Of a stretch of DNA of 64,000 bases, positions 16,905 through 27,380 are shown piece by piece; within the stretch, counting starts at the first letter, position 1, and each line of letters starts with the position of its first letter. The notes beneath the pieces were generated by a model. The model did no database searches and had not been told where the DNA came from. It saw nothing but the letters and a program-made list of their open reading frames with translations. The translations under genes were made by a program, and so were the position numbers. This stretch comes from JBFMCU01 sp964428225 (GTDB taxonomy: Bacteria; Planctomycetota; UBA1135; GCA-002686595), in NCBI GenBank assembly GCA_964428225.1, contig CAYRXS010000002.1, forward strand, positions 3,508-67,507, in the 5' to 3' direction.

Positions 16905-19028
16905 CTAGCGCGGCTGGAGCGTCAGCACTCTCGCCTCCCAGGCGCCGCGGCCCTGGGTGCCGACGACGATGCGGTCGCGGTCGGGTTCGAGGAGGATGTC
17001 GATGACCGGCGCGTTCGGGAGATCCCTGCCGAAGGGCTGCCACGTCGCTCCCTCGTCGGGGGAGAAGAGGACGCCCTGGTCGGTGCCGGCGAAGATCCGG
17101 TCGGGCGGGCCGGGGATCACCGCGACGACGTTGACGGGGACGTCGGGGAGCGTGCCGTCGAGCTCGGTCCACGTCTGACCGAAGTCGGTCGTCTTGCGGA
17201 TCTGGTCCGTGCCGTAGCTGGCGACGGCGAGCCACGCGGTCGAGGAGTCGGTGGGGTGGCAGAAGATCTCGCGCGTCACCCGCGGCCATCCGGGAATGCC
17301 GGAGAGCACCTTCGTGAAGCTCGAGCCGCCGTTCACCGACACCTGGACGTTGCCGTCGTTCGTGGCCGCCCACACGACGTTCGTGTCGGCGGGGGACATG
17401 GCGAGGGCGCGAATGGCCCCCGAGCCGTTCGACAGATCGCCGCTGATCGCCGACCAGCTCGAGCCGCTGTTCGTGCTGCGGTACACGCGGTGCGTGCCGT
17501 AGAGCATCCGACTCGTGTCGGTCGGGTCGATCAGGTAGGGCGGCAGGAAGCAGTTGCGGTCGTAGCTCGAGATCCCCGATCCGGCCCACGAGAAGGAGCT
17601 GCCCCCGTTCGTCGACTTGTACAGGTTTCCCGTGCCCTGGTACTCCACGAAGACGTGGTTCGGGTTCGACGGGCTCACCTGGGTCCAACCCCCGTCGCCT
17701 CCGAAGACCATCGTCCAGGAGAGACCGCTCGTGCTTCGCTTGTTGGTGCCGTTGTCCTGCGTCCCCCCGTAGAACGTCTCGTCGTTCGTGGGGTGGCTGG
17801 ACAGGCCCGCGTAGAACTGGATCGTGCCGAGCCCGTTGTTACGCGAGATCCACGAGCTGCCGTTGTTGGTCGAGCGGTGCACACCACCGTCGTCTCCGCA
17901 GAGCAGCCTGCCCGCGGCGTCGAAGTCCAGGGCGTGCATGTCCACGTGAGGGGGCGTCACCCCGGAGAAGCTGCTGCCGCCGTTCGTCGATCGCTCGAGC
18001 GAGTAGCCACCCATGAAGACCGTGTTCGGCGTCGTCGGATGGACTCGCACGACGGACAGGTACCAGCCGTACGAAGCCTGGATGCTGCCGACCGAGATCG
18101 ACGACCAGCTCGAGCCGCCGTTCGTGCTCTTGTAGCCCCCGCGCGTGTAGCCGCCGCCTCCGTAGGCGTCACAGCCGTAGGTGATCAACGCGTAGAGCCG
18201 CGATGCGTCGCTCGGCGCCACCGCGAGGCTGATGCGGCCCACCGAGCTGCCGCTGGGCAGACCGCTGGTGAGCTTGGTCCAGCTCGACCCGCCGTTCGTC
18301 GACTTGTAGATCCCGTTCTGCGAGCTCCCGAAGATGCGCCCGATCGCGGCATAGAGCACCTGCGAGTCGGTGGGGGACATGGCGAGGTCCGTGGCGGACA
18401 GGTTCGGCAATCCGCTCGTGAGGTGCGTCCAGATCACGCCGCCATCGACGGATTTGAACACGCCGAGGTCGCCGGTCGCGCCGGGGTGCCCCTTCGCCGC
18501 GGCCAGCTCCGGAAAGCCGCCCGCGCGCGTGATCGACGCGTAGAGCACCTGCCCGTTCGTGGGATCGACGAGCAGGCGCGAGAAGCAGCGGCCGCCGAAC
18601 GTGCTCTCGGCGAGCTGCTCCCAGGAATCTCCCCCGTCCCACGACTTGAACACGCCGAGGCCATAGCGGCTGTGGTTCGCGTAGTTCGCCTCGCCGGTTC
18701 CGACATAGACGATGTCCTCGTTCGAGGGATCGATGGCGATCGCGCCCACCGAGGTGGTGGACATGTCGTCGGTCAGGGGAGTCCAGCTCGCGCCGCCGTC
18801 GTCCGTGCGCCACACGCCGCCGTCCGCGCCGCCTGCGTAGTAGCGGTTCGAGAGCGTCGGACTGCACGCGATGGCCGACACGCGGCCCGTGTAGCTCCCG
18901 TTCGAGATCGGAGCGGGCCCGAGCTCCTCCCACTCCGCGGACAGGAGCGTGGGCGGGGGCGTCACCTGCGTCTGCGCGAGCGCCGGCCACGCGAGGAGGA
19001 GCAGGGAGACAATGGCTTGCACCTTCAT
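16905..19028 (-). CDS. Secreted Asp-box (BNR/sortilin-like) propeller protein
   Basis: A 707-residue protein with a signal peptide (IVSLLLLAWPALAQ) and at least thirteen Asp-box motifs of the form S-x-D/N-x-G-x-(S/T)-(W/F), such as KSTNGGSSWTKL, RTDDGGASWT and FSPDEGATWQP. The blades match the sortilin/VPS10 or photosystem II stability-factor (YCF48) type of ten-bladed propeller. Such proteins bind ligands and are rarely hydrolases; the usual sialidase catalytic residues are not evident. The ATG at 19028 overlaps the stop of the upstream DUF4198-like gene by four bases (ATGA), so the two are translated together. The highly repeated codons cause DNA repeats across this region. Confidence 0.85.
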   Translation of the reverse strand: MKVQAIVSLLLLAWPALAQTQVTPPPTLLSAEWEELGPAPISNGSYTGRVSAIACSPTLSNRYYAGGADGGVWRTDDGGASWTPLTDDMSTTSVGAIAIDPSNEDIVYVGTGEANYANHSRYGLGVFKSWDGGDSWEQLAESTFGGRCFSRLLVDPTNGQVLYASITRAGGFPELAAAKGHPGATGDLGVFKSVDGGVIWTHLTSGLPNLSATDLAMSPTDSQVLYAAIGRIFGSSQNGIYKSTNGGSSWTKLTSGLPSGSSVGRISLAVAPSDASRLYALITYGCDAYGGGGYTRGGYKSTNGGSSWSSISVGSIQASYGWYLSVVRVHPTTPNTVFMGGYSLERSTNGGSSFSGVTPPHVDMHALDFDAAGRLLCGDDGGVHRSTNNGSSWISRNNGLGTIQFYAGLSSHPTNDETFYGGTQDNGTNKRSTSGLSWTMVFGGDGGWTQVSPSNPNHVFVEYQGTGNLYKSTNGGSSFSWAGSGISSYDRNCFLPPYLIDPTDTSRMLYGTHRVYRSTNSGSSWSAISGDLSNGSGAIRALAMSPADTNVVWAATNDGNVQVSVNGGSSFTKVLSGIPGWPRVTREIFCHPTDSSTAWLAVASYGTDQIRKTTDFGQTWTELDGTLPDVPVNVVAVIPGPPDRIFAGTDQGVLFSPDEGATWQPFGRDLPNAPVIDILLEPDRDRIVVGTQGRGAWEARVLTLQPR

Positions 19029-19885
19029 CTTCCCTCCCCCTCTTCATCGGGAACCGGCGGCACCTCGAAGCTCAGGGTCGCCGTGTGGATCTCCCAGTCC
19101 GCCTCCTCGTCGTTCAGGAGCGGGCGAGCATGGTGGGTCTCGATCGTCCAGAGCCCCGCCGCGTCCACCGTGAAGTGCCCCGTTCCTCCGGGGCGTGTCA
19201 GGAAGGTCTGCACGCGGCCGCTCGGCACGTGGCGCGCGATGACTCGCGCTCCGTCGGATCCCCCTGGTGGGAGATAGATTCGCACCGGCAAGACGCGGTT
19301 CACGCGCACTGCGGTCGGGTCGGCGAGGGGGCGGATCTCGACGCGCTGTCCGGACTTGCCCTGGGCGTCGGCCGAGCTTGGCAGCCACCCCTTCTCGTCG
19401 ACCGAGCGCAGGAGGAGCTTCGTGGACTCGAAGCGCCGGACGCGCACGGTCTCCCGCTCCATCGTCCAGCGCCAGCCCACGGGAAGCGTGCGCGGCCCCA
19501 CCCGCTTCGCGAGGAACTCGGTCAGCTCCTTCGCGGGCACCTCTTCGATCCGCGGGCGCAGGTCGAGCCCGACGAGCGCAATCCCCGCGTGAGCCACCCG
19601 CACCCGGGCGAAGTCCAGGCCTTTCCTGAGCGGCGTGTAGGCGTCGAAGTTCTCCTGCGTGCCCGCCACCCTAACGAAGAACCAACGAATCCGCTCGGCG
19701 GGCCAGGCCGCGGTGGTTCGCTCGCCACCGGCCTCCTCCGCGAGCCGCAGGTCCACGCTGCTCCCCGCGGAGAGCTCGTGCCGATCGGGAAGCAGGGTGC
19801 GGACGGCCTGAGCCGATCCGGTCGCGACCAGGGCCAGGCCGGAGGCGAGCACCACGAGGGAACGACGGAAACACGGGTAGCGCAT
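19025..19885 (-). CDS. DUF4198-like periplasmic protein
   Basis: A 286-residue exported protein. It has a signal peptide (VVLASGLALVATGSAQA) and family-like blocks: FDAYTPLRKGLDFARVRV, PVGWRWTMERETV, LPVRIYLPPGGSDGARVI and GHFTVDAAGLWTIETHHA. DUF4198 proteins are periplasmic, are often linked to metal or cobalt uptake, and have an Ig-like C-terminal sandwich; no substrate is known. The ATG at 19885 follows a GAGGAGGATCCC ribosome-binding site and is preferred to 19912. It lies directly upstream of, and overlaps, the Asp-box propeller gene, which suggests a joint surface or periplasmic role. Confidence 0.65.
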   Translation of the reverse strand: MRYPCFRRSLVVLASGLALVATGSAQAVRTLLPDRHELSAGSSVDLRLAEEAGGERTTAAWPAERIRWFFVRVAGTQENFDAYTPLRKGLDFARVRVAHAGIALVGLDLRPRIEEVPAKELTEFLAKRVGPRTLPVGWRWTMERETVRVRRFESTKLLLRSVDEKGWLPSSADAQGKSGQRVEIRPLADPTAVRVNRVLPVRIYLPPGGSDGARVIARHVPSGRVQTFLTRPGGTGHFTVDAAGLWTIETHHARPLLNDEEADWEIHTATLSFEVPPVPDEEGEGR

Positions 19886-19946
19886 GGGATCCTCCTCGTC
19901 GCGGGGGGTCACCCCATGCTAGACGAGGAAGGAAGAATCCCGCAAC

Positions 19947-21695
<1,749 letters not shown>

Positions 21696-22028
21696 GGCTC
21701 CGTTGGGATTCGGTTCCCGGGGGGCTCCTCCGGATGCGGCGCGACATGATAGCAGCCGGTGGGCGGAGGGCGTTCCACGGGTGGCCGGGAGTCGCCCGGG
21801 ACCGTGGAATCCCCGGGCCGAATCCGCCCTTGGTTTTCTGTGTGCCATCCACGGCGGGGGGGCCCGAGAGACTCGAGACAGCGCCCCGGATCGAGCTCGG
21901 GAAGAGGCCTGCACAGGTGACGGATGGACCCCCCGAGAGGCGACTCTCTCCACGGAATCCCGTATGCTCTCGGGACGCCCATGCCCCGGGCGCCCCGGGA
22001 GCTGCAGGACTCTCTCTTCCCACCTTCG
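21696..22028. other. 333-base divergent region between glnS and amidase, with a strong hairpin
   Basis: This space must contain the promoters of both neighbours, but no -35/-10 pair was convincing. Its clearest structure is a two-part hairpin at 21773-21809: an 8-bp outer stem (ttccacgg / ccgtggaa) and a 5-bp inner stem (ccggg / cccgg) with an agtcg loop. On the minus strand it falls 78 bases before the glnS start and could be a leader structure. No T-box features or tRNA-like sequence were seen. Confidence 0.45.
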
Positions 22029-23246
22029 ATGAACGCTCGCGCGGACGACAAAAACGGCTCGATGACCCTTCCCAGCGACGGAGTCGGTGCGCTCCGGGTC
22101 GGGCCGAAGATCCTCTTGCCCGGCGAGGAGGGCGGCCCGCTCTCCGGCCTGCGCTTCGCGGTCAAGGACAACTTCGACGTCGAGGGGACGCGGACGGGCT
22201 GTGGCCAGCCGACGTGGCTCGAGGATGCCTCCCCCGCCGGCAAGACCGCCCCCGCGATCGAGGAGCTCGTGGCGGCAGGAGCCACGCTCGTCGGCAAGGC
22301 GCACCAGGACGAGCTCGCCTTCAGCCTCTCGGGCACGAACATCCACTACGGCACCCCCCGGAATCCCGCCGCGCCCGACCGCGAGCCGGGGGGTTCGTCG
22401 AGCGGCTCCGCGGCGGCCGTGGCCTCGGGAATGGTCGAGTTCGCAGTGGGCTCGGACACCGGCGGGTCGGTGCGCGTGCCCGCGTCGTACTGCGGCGTGA
22501 TCGGGATGCGTTCCACGCACGGGCGGATCGCCGTCGAGGGGCTCGCTCCCCTCGCTCCCTCCTTCGACACGGTGGGGTGGTTCGCGCGATCCGGCGCGGT
22601 GATGGAGCGCGTGGGCCGGGCTCTCCTCGGCGAGAGCGACGAGGGGACGATCGGCCGCATCATCGTGGTCGAGGACGCTCTGCGCGTCGCCGATGGCGAA
22701 TGTATCGAGCTCTTCCGGGACGCCGTGCGCCAGATGGGGAGGCGGCTCGACGTCCCCGTGGGCCGAGCGGACGTCGCCGCGGAGCAGGGCGGGCTGGACA
22801 CCTGGGTCGCCGCGTTCCGCATCCTCCAGGGGCGCGAGGCGTGGGAGTCCCTCGGAGACTGGATCACCAAGCGCGAGCCGGAGCTCGGGCCGGGCATCGC
22901 CTCGCGCTTCGAGTACGGATCGACGCTCACGCCGGAGCAGGGCGCCGCGGCCGAGAAGGTACGCGCGGCGGCGTCCGCACACGTCGCGGAGCTCATCGGG
23001 GACGATGCGGTCCTCGCGCTTCCCGCCGCCTCGGGAGTCGCCCCCTCCCTCTCGCTGGACCGGGAGGAACGGGACGAGCGCCGGATGCGCACCCTGCGGC
23101 TCACCTCGATCGCCGGGCTCGCCGGCGCCCCCGCGATCTCGCTGCCCCTCTGCTTCCCGAGCGGCCTCCCCCTAGGGGTGTGCCTCGTGGGAGCCCCGGG
23201 GGCCGACGAGCGGCTCCTCGAGCTCGCGCGACGGCTGATCGGCTGA
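22029..23246 (+). CDS. Amidase signature family enzyme
   Basis: A 405-residue amidase with the full Ser-cisSer-Lys triad: K46 in RFAVKDNFD, the cis-Ser in GGSSSGSAAA (about residues 121-130), and the nucleophile S147 in GSDTGGSVRVPA. The opening LSGLRFAVKDNFDVEGTRTG and the block GTPRNPAAPDREPGGSS are typical of small amidases such as AtzF-like and indole-acetamide hydrolase-like enzymes. It is shorter than GatA (about 480) and no gatB or gatC is nearby, so it is unlikely to serve tRNA amidation despite sitting beside glnS. The start is uncertain between 22029 and the ATG at 22062. The substrate is unknown. Confidence 0.9.
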   Translation: MNARADDKNGSMTLPSDGVGALRVGPKILLPGEEGGPLSGLRFAVKDNFDVEGTRTGCGQPTWLEDASPAGKTAPAIEELVAAGATLVGKAHQDELAFSLSGTNIHYGTPRNPAAPDREPGGSSSGSAAAVASGMVEFAVGSDTGGSVRVPASYCGVIGMRSTHGRIAVEGLAPLAPSFDTVGWFARSGAVMERVGRALLGESDEGTIGRIIVVEDALRVADGECIELFRDAVRQMGRRLDVPVGRADVAAEQGGLDTWVAAFRILQGREAWESLGDWITKREPELGPGIASRFEYGSTLTPEQGAAAEKVRAAASAHVAELIGDDAVLALPAASGVAPSLSLDREERDERRMRTLRLTSIAGLAGAPAISLPLCFPSGLPLGVCLVGAPGADERLLELARRLIG

Positions 23247-23326
23247 GGCCGGATTCCGGTAAGATCCCCGGAGCTCGACGGCTCGCCGACCTCGAGCCAC
23301 TCCCGCAACCGGTACCGGAGCCAACG

Positions 23327-24412
23327 ATGAAGCTCGAACGCCTCCTCGACCCGAAGTCGCTCGCCCTGTCTCTGTCGACGGTCCTGCTCGCGGCGGGCTG
23401 CGGCGCCGCCTCGGAGAGCGGAGGGGGTGGGTCCCGCGCCGAAGGGCCGACCATCGCCGTCGAGCTCTCCTCGCAGCACAACACCCCCGACGGCATGGTG
23501 CTGGACGGCGAGGGCGGCATCATCCTCTGCTGTCCCAACTTCAACGACGACCGGCACCCCGCGAAGATCCTGCGGATCGACGAAGACGACGAGATCCACG
23601 AGGTGATCACCCTGCCCGTCCATCCGGACACCGGGAAGGTCGGGCCCCTCGGGGTGGAGATCGGGCCGGCGGGGCATCTCTACGTCGCGGACAACCAGTC
23701 CGGCTTCACCGACGAGCCGAAGTCGCGCCTGCTGCGCGTCCTCATGGAGGACGGGAAGGCGACCGGCTGCGAGGTGATCGTCGAGGGCTTCGTCCAATCG
23801 AACGCGGTGTCCTGTCACGGCGGGTGCGTCTACGTGACCGAGACCAAGCTCGATCCCGACGCCACCCCCCTGGTGAGCGGCGTGTACCGGTTCACGCTCG
23901 CGGAGCTCGCATCCGGAATGCCCGTCCAGATCGAGCCCGGGGGCACGGATCCGCACCTGATCACCACCGTCGAGACCCACAACCCCGACTGGCGCGTCGG
24001 CGCGAACGGGATGGGCTTCGACTCCGAGGGCAACCTGTACTTCTGCAACTTCGGCGACGCCCAGATCATCAAGCTCGTCCTCGACGAGGAAGGCAAGGTG
24101 GTGTCGCAGTCCGTCTTCGCGGAGGGCGAAGGAATGCAGAGCACGGACGGCATCAAGTTCGATCCGAAGACCGGGGACATCTACGTCGCCGACTTCGTCG
24201 GGAATGCCGTGCACCGCGTGGATGGCGAGACGGGCGCCGTCACCACCCTCGCCCAGAACGAAGACACCGACGGCGCGGGGGGAGCCCTCGATCGGCCTTC
24301 GGAGGTGTGCCTGCGCGGCGATCGTCTCTACGTCGCGAACATCGACCTGCCCTACGGTGGAAACGTCTACGACGAACCCCATACCATCTCGGTCATCGAG
24401 CTGGACCGCTGA
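23327..24412 (+). CDS. SMP-30/gluconolactonase-like lipoprotein
   Basis: A 361-residue lipoprotein (lipobox LAAGC, Cys 25) with a six-bladed SMP-30/LRE-type propeller. Family blocks include TPDGMVLDGEGGIILCCPNF, LGVEIGPAGHLYVADNQSG, GANGMGFDSEGNLYFCNFGD and TGDIYVADFVGNAVHRVDG. The Glu, Asn and Asp residues of the metal site of this family (E in LGVEIG, N in GANGMGF, D in SDGIKFD-type steps) are plausible, so a lactonase is possible, but many relatives bind sugars only. The ATG at 23327 is preferred because the lipobox follows. It lies 40 bases before a tri-heme peroxidase gene; the two were probably transferred or regulated together. Confidence 0.75.
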   Translation: MKLERLLDPKSLALSLSTVLLAAGCGAASESGGGGSRAEGPTIAVELSSQHNTPDGMVLDGEGGIILCCPNFNDDRHPAKILRIDEDDEIHEVITLPVHPDTGKVGPLGVEIGPAGHLYVADNQSGFTDEPKSRLLRVLMEDGKATGCEVIVEGFVQSNAVSCHGGCVYVTETKLDPDATPLVSGVYRFTLAELASGMPVQIEPGGTDPHLITTVETHNPDWRVGANGMGFDSEGNLYFCNFGDAQIIKLVLDEEGKVVSQSVFAEGEGMQSTDGIKFDPKTGDIYVADFVGNAVHRVDGETGAVTTLAQNEDTDGAGGALDRPSEVCLRGDRLYVANIDLPYGGNVYDEPHTISVIELDR

Positions 24413-24452
24413 GGTCCGTTCGAGGACTCCGTACCCCCGCAACACTGAATCA

Positions 24453-25826
24453 ATGAAGAAGCTGATCCTCGTGCTCGTGATCGTCGTGATCGTCCTGGCC
24501 CTCGCTCTTCCGGTGGGAAACCTCGTGATCAAGCCGTGCAACGAGGGAATCCTGTCCGACCTCAGGCCCGACGATGCCCCCTTCGCCGCCGCGGCGGCCC
24601 TCTTCGAGGGCCAGTGCGTCGTGTGCCACGTCCATGACGCCGCCCTGCCCTACTACTCGGGCTTTCCGGTGCTGAGCGGGAAGATGAACGACGACATCCA
24701 GGCGGGGCTGCGCTGGCTGGACATGAAGGCGGCCTTCGAGAATCCGGCGGAGCCGGTGTCCGAGGTCGCGCTCGCGAAAATCGAGCATGCGATCGAGCAC
24801 GAGACCATGCCCCCCGGCCACTACCGCGGCTTGCACTGGGACGCGGGGTTCGACTCGGACGAGGCGCAGACGATCGTCGACTGGATCAGCAAGGTGCGCG
24901 GGGAGCACTACGTCACCGGAGGAGCCGCTCCGGAGTTCGCCACCGAGGTCGTGCAGCCCCTGCCTTCGCCCCCGGCCCCCTCCGAGAAGGCCGCGCTGGG
25001 CAAGGGCCTCTACCACGATACGCGCCTCTCCGGCGACGACACGGTCTCCTGCGCCACCTGTCACGGTCTGGACAAGGGGGGGACCGACCAGCTCCGCTTC
25101 TCCAAGGGCATCGACGGCCAGGAAGGCGGGATCAACGCTCCCACCGTCTACAACTCGGTGTTCATGGTCCGTCAGTTCTGGGACGGTCGCGCCGCGGACC
25201 TCGCGGAGCAGGCGGGTGGGCCCGTCACCAATCCGATCGAGATGGGTGCCGAATGGCCGGACGTGCTCGCGAAGCTCCAGCAGGACGAGGGGGTCATGGC
25301 GGCCTTCGACACGCTCTTCAGCGACGGGCTCACGCAGCAGAACGTCCAGAACGCCATCGCCATCTTCGAGAGCACGCTCGTCACCACCGGCTCGGACTTC
25401 GACGCCTGGCTGATGGGAACCGACGACGCCATCTCCGCCGAGGCGAAGCAGGGATACGCCGAATTCAAGGAGCACGGTTGCGTCGGCTGCCACGCCGGCA
25501 AGGCTCTGGGCGGGCAGTCCTTCGAGTACATGGGCCTGCATGGCGACTACTTCGCGGATCGCGGCGACGTCACCGAGGCGGACTACGGTCTCTACAGCTT
25601 CACGAAGAAGGAGGCGGACCGGTACAAGCTCAAGGTGCCCACCCTGCGCAACATCTCCGTCACCTGGCCGTACTTCCACGACGGCTCGACCAGCGACCTG
25701 GGCGAGGCCGTGCGCACCATGGCGAAGTACCAGCTCGGCGAGGAGATCGACGATGCCGAGGTCGCTCAGATCGTGGCCTTCCTCGAGTCGCTGACCGGCA
25801 ACTACGACGGCAAGCGCCTCGAATAG
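24453..25826 (+). CDS. Tri-heme cytochrome c peroxidase, YhjA-like quinol peroxidase
   Basis: A 457-residue protein with an N-terminal membrane anchor (LILVLVIVVIVLALAL) and three heme c motifs: CVVCH (residues 55-59), CATCH (200-204) and CVGCH (343-347). The last two and their domains, with FEYMG as a candidate axial Met and QFWDGRA plus the TLRNISVTWPYFHDGS block, match bacterial di-heme peroxidases (MauG/CcpA superfamily). The first heme lies in an extra N-terminal domain, as in E. coli YhjA (465 residues), which takes electrons from quinol to reduce hydrogen peroxide in the periplasm. Length and layout match that family closely. The start at 24453 is the ATG nearest the membrane anchor. 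Confidence 0.88.
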   Translation: MKKLILVLVIVVIVLALALPVGNLVIKPCNEGILSDLRPDDAPFAAAAALFEGQCVVCHVHDAALPYYSGFPVLSGKMNDDIQAGLRWLDMKAAFENPAEPVSEVALAKIEHAIEHETMPPGHYRGLHWDAGFDSDEAQTIVDWISKVRGEHYVTGGAAPEFATEVVQPLPSPPAPSEKAALGKGLYHDTRLSGDDTVSCATCHGLDKGGTDQLRFSKGIDGQEGGINAPTVYNSVFMVRQFWDGRAADLAEQAGGPVTNPIEMGAEWPDVLAKLQQDEGVMAAFDTLFSDGLTQQNVQNAIAIFESTLVTTGSDFDAWLMGTDDAISAEAKQGYAEFKEHGCVGCHAGKALGGQSFEYMGLHGDYFADRGDVTEADYGLYSFTKKEADRYKLKVPTLRNISVTWPYFHDGSTSDLGEAVRTMAKYQLGEEIDDAEVAQIVAFLESLTGNYDGKRLE

Positions 25827-25842
25827 GCGCCGCGGTATCGAG

Positions 25843-25971
25843 CTACCAGCCCAGGAAGAGGTCCTGAGCGTTCGACAGGGCGAAGGGCTGGACTCCGCCG
25901 AAGTGCAGGGCCTGGGTGAAGGCCTCGACGCCGGCGAAGGAGGGATCGGCCGGGGCTTCGCGGAATCCGGC
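25843..25971 (-). pseudogene. Orphan C-terminal tail fragment downstream of a TGA stop
   Basis: The 42 codons after the TGA of the beta-helix gene, in the same frame, read like the end of the tail domain found on other secreted proteins here: ADPSFAGVEAFTQALHFGG, then FALSNAQDLFLGW and a TAG at 25843-25845. Compare NDPSLVGLDFYGQGLLRD and FGLTDAIEIRVG of the Spondin_N gene. It has no start or body of its own. It is either a remnant left by a deletion or a readthrough extension of the gene before it. Confidence 0.6.
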
Positions 25972-27243
25972 TCAGAATGAGGAATCCAGGAGAACGGTCG
26001 CGGTTCCCTCTCCGAGGTAGAGACCGCGCGCCGGGTCGAGTACCGCCGCCTGGGAATAGAAGAGGAGCGCGTCGGTCCCCAGCACGAAGTCGGAGGGGAT
26101 CGGGAAGCTCCACTGGGCGAAACCCGTTCCGTCGAGGATGCCCGAGTCGAGATGGACGTAGGGGAGCGCGACGAGGAACGAGCCGTTCATCAAGGGCTGG
26201 TACTGCGTGAAGGGCGCGTCGCCGATGGCGAGCCAGACGGGAGCGAGCGCCGGTCCCTGGGCCACGAAGACCACCGTGTCGCCCTCGCGCTTGGCCGCGG
26301 ACGAGGTGCAGTTCACGGCCTCTCCGACCAGCGTATCCAGGTTCGAGCCGCCCGTGGTGTGCACCGGGGAGCCGTCGTCCCCCTGTCCACAGTTCACCCA
26401 CCTCGCCCCGTGACCGCCCACCGCCGTGCAGTCGATGGCGCGCGCCTCCGAGCCGTCGGCCAGCGCAACGCCGTGGCCCCCGTCCCCGCCGTACATGCAA
26501 ACGCCGGTGTCGTTGTCCCAGGCGGCTTCCCCCCGGCCTCCGGAGGCATAGCAGTTCGAGAAGAAGTAGAAGCCTCCCGAGGTGCGGACGCCGTCCGCGC
26601 CGGAAAAGGAATACTCATACGCGGTCTGGTAGTTCGCCCCGCCGTCGCCTCCATACATGTTGCAGCCGAAGAGGTGGATCTCCGAGTTGACGGAATCCAG
26701 CGCGCGTCCGGGAGGGCCCGTGGAGTCGAAGGGAAGGCCCGAGCCGCCCCGCAGGATCGTCTTGACCAGGACCACGGAGTCGCAGCCCTGCACGTACATG
26801 CCTTCCGAGTCGCTCCCGTCCGCGGTCTCGGCGAGGCGGGTCACCATGCAGTCCTCGACCCAGATGGTGCCGTGTGAGTCGAACAGTGCGAAGCCGCGGT
26901 GGTCCACGGTCTTGAGCCTGAGGCCCCGGATCGTGACCACCTGATCCGCGGTCAGGGAGTGGACCTCGACGGCATCGACCGATCCTGGCAGCCCCTCGTT
27001 CACGTACACGATCCCCCCGACGTCGGCCTGGACGGTCAGGGATTTTGCGGTGATGGTGAAGCCGTCGTAGTTGCCGGCCCGGACGAGGAGTACGTCCCCG
27101 TCGGCGGCGGCGTCCACGCCTGGCTGGAGGTCGGTGAAGTCGGAGCCCGCACCCCCGGCCTCGTCGACGACCCAGACGGTCGTCTGCGCGAAGGGGGTGG
27201 GCGCGAAGAGGCCGAGGACGAGAAGCATGCGCGCGAGATTCAT
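25972..27243 (-). CDS. Secreted right-handed beta-helix protein with tail domain
   Basis: A 423-residue protein from the ATG at 27243 with a signal peptide (MLLVLGLFAPTPFAQ). The front (about 20-310) has the opening of parallel beta-helix proteins, DFTDLQPGVDAAADGDVLLV and RAGNYDGFTITAKSLTVQAD, with repeated short strands afterwards. Many Gly and Cys residues occur in the later turns (CNMYGGDGG, CYASGGRG). The last about 105 residues (from KREGDTVVFVAQGPALAP) form a tail domain ending AVLDPARGLYLGEGTATVLL, so the protein looks complete at its TGA. No catalytic pectate-lyase residues were recognised. A further tail-like reading frame follows the TGA. Confidence 0.7.
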   Translation of the reverse strand: MNLARMLLVLGLFAPTPFAQTTVWVVDEAGGAGSDFTDLQPGVDAAADGDVLLVRAGNYDGFTITAKSLTVQADVGGIVYVNEGLPGSVDAVEVHSLTADQVVTIRGLRLKTVDHRGFALFDSHGTIWVEDCMVTRLAETADGSDSEGMYVQGCDSVVLVKTILRGGSGLPFDSTGPPGRALDSVNSEIHLFGCNMYGGDGGANYQTAYEYSFSGADGVRTSGGFYFFSNCYASGGRGEAAWDNDTGVCMYGGDGGHGVALADGSEARAIDCTAVGGHGARWVNCGQGDDGSPVHTTGGSNLDTLVGEAVNCTSSAAKREGDTVVFVAQGPALAPVWLAIGDAPFTQYQPLMNGSFLVALPYVHLDSGILDGTGFAQWSFPIPSDFVLGTDALLFYSQAAVLDPARGLYLGEGTATVLLDSSF

Positions 27244-27380
27244 GATCCGTATCCGAGTTGGAGACCAGGGGGCAAGGTACGACCTCCTCACCGCGAGGCT
27301 TCACCGCCCGACGGAGTGCCGAAGGAGGTCACAAACCGAGGTTATCACCTCTGCCGGATTTCGGGCACCCCGGCTCGTGG

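Noticed and set aside
16905..19028. Regularly spaced DNA repeats that might suggest a CRISPR array
   Set aside because: They encode the Asp-box motifs of a propeller protein in an unbroken frame, and their spacing is not constant.
22029..23246. GatA, part of the indirect Gln-tRNA pathway
   Set aside because: It is too short for GatA, there is no gatB or gatC, and glnS is present beside it.
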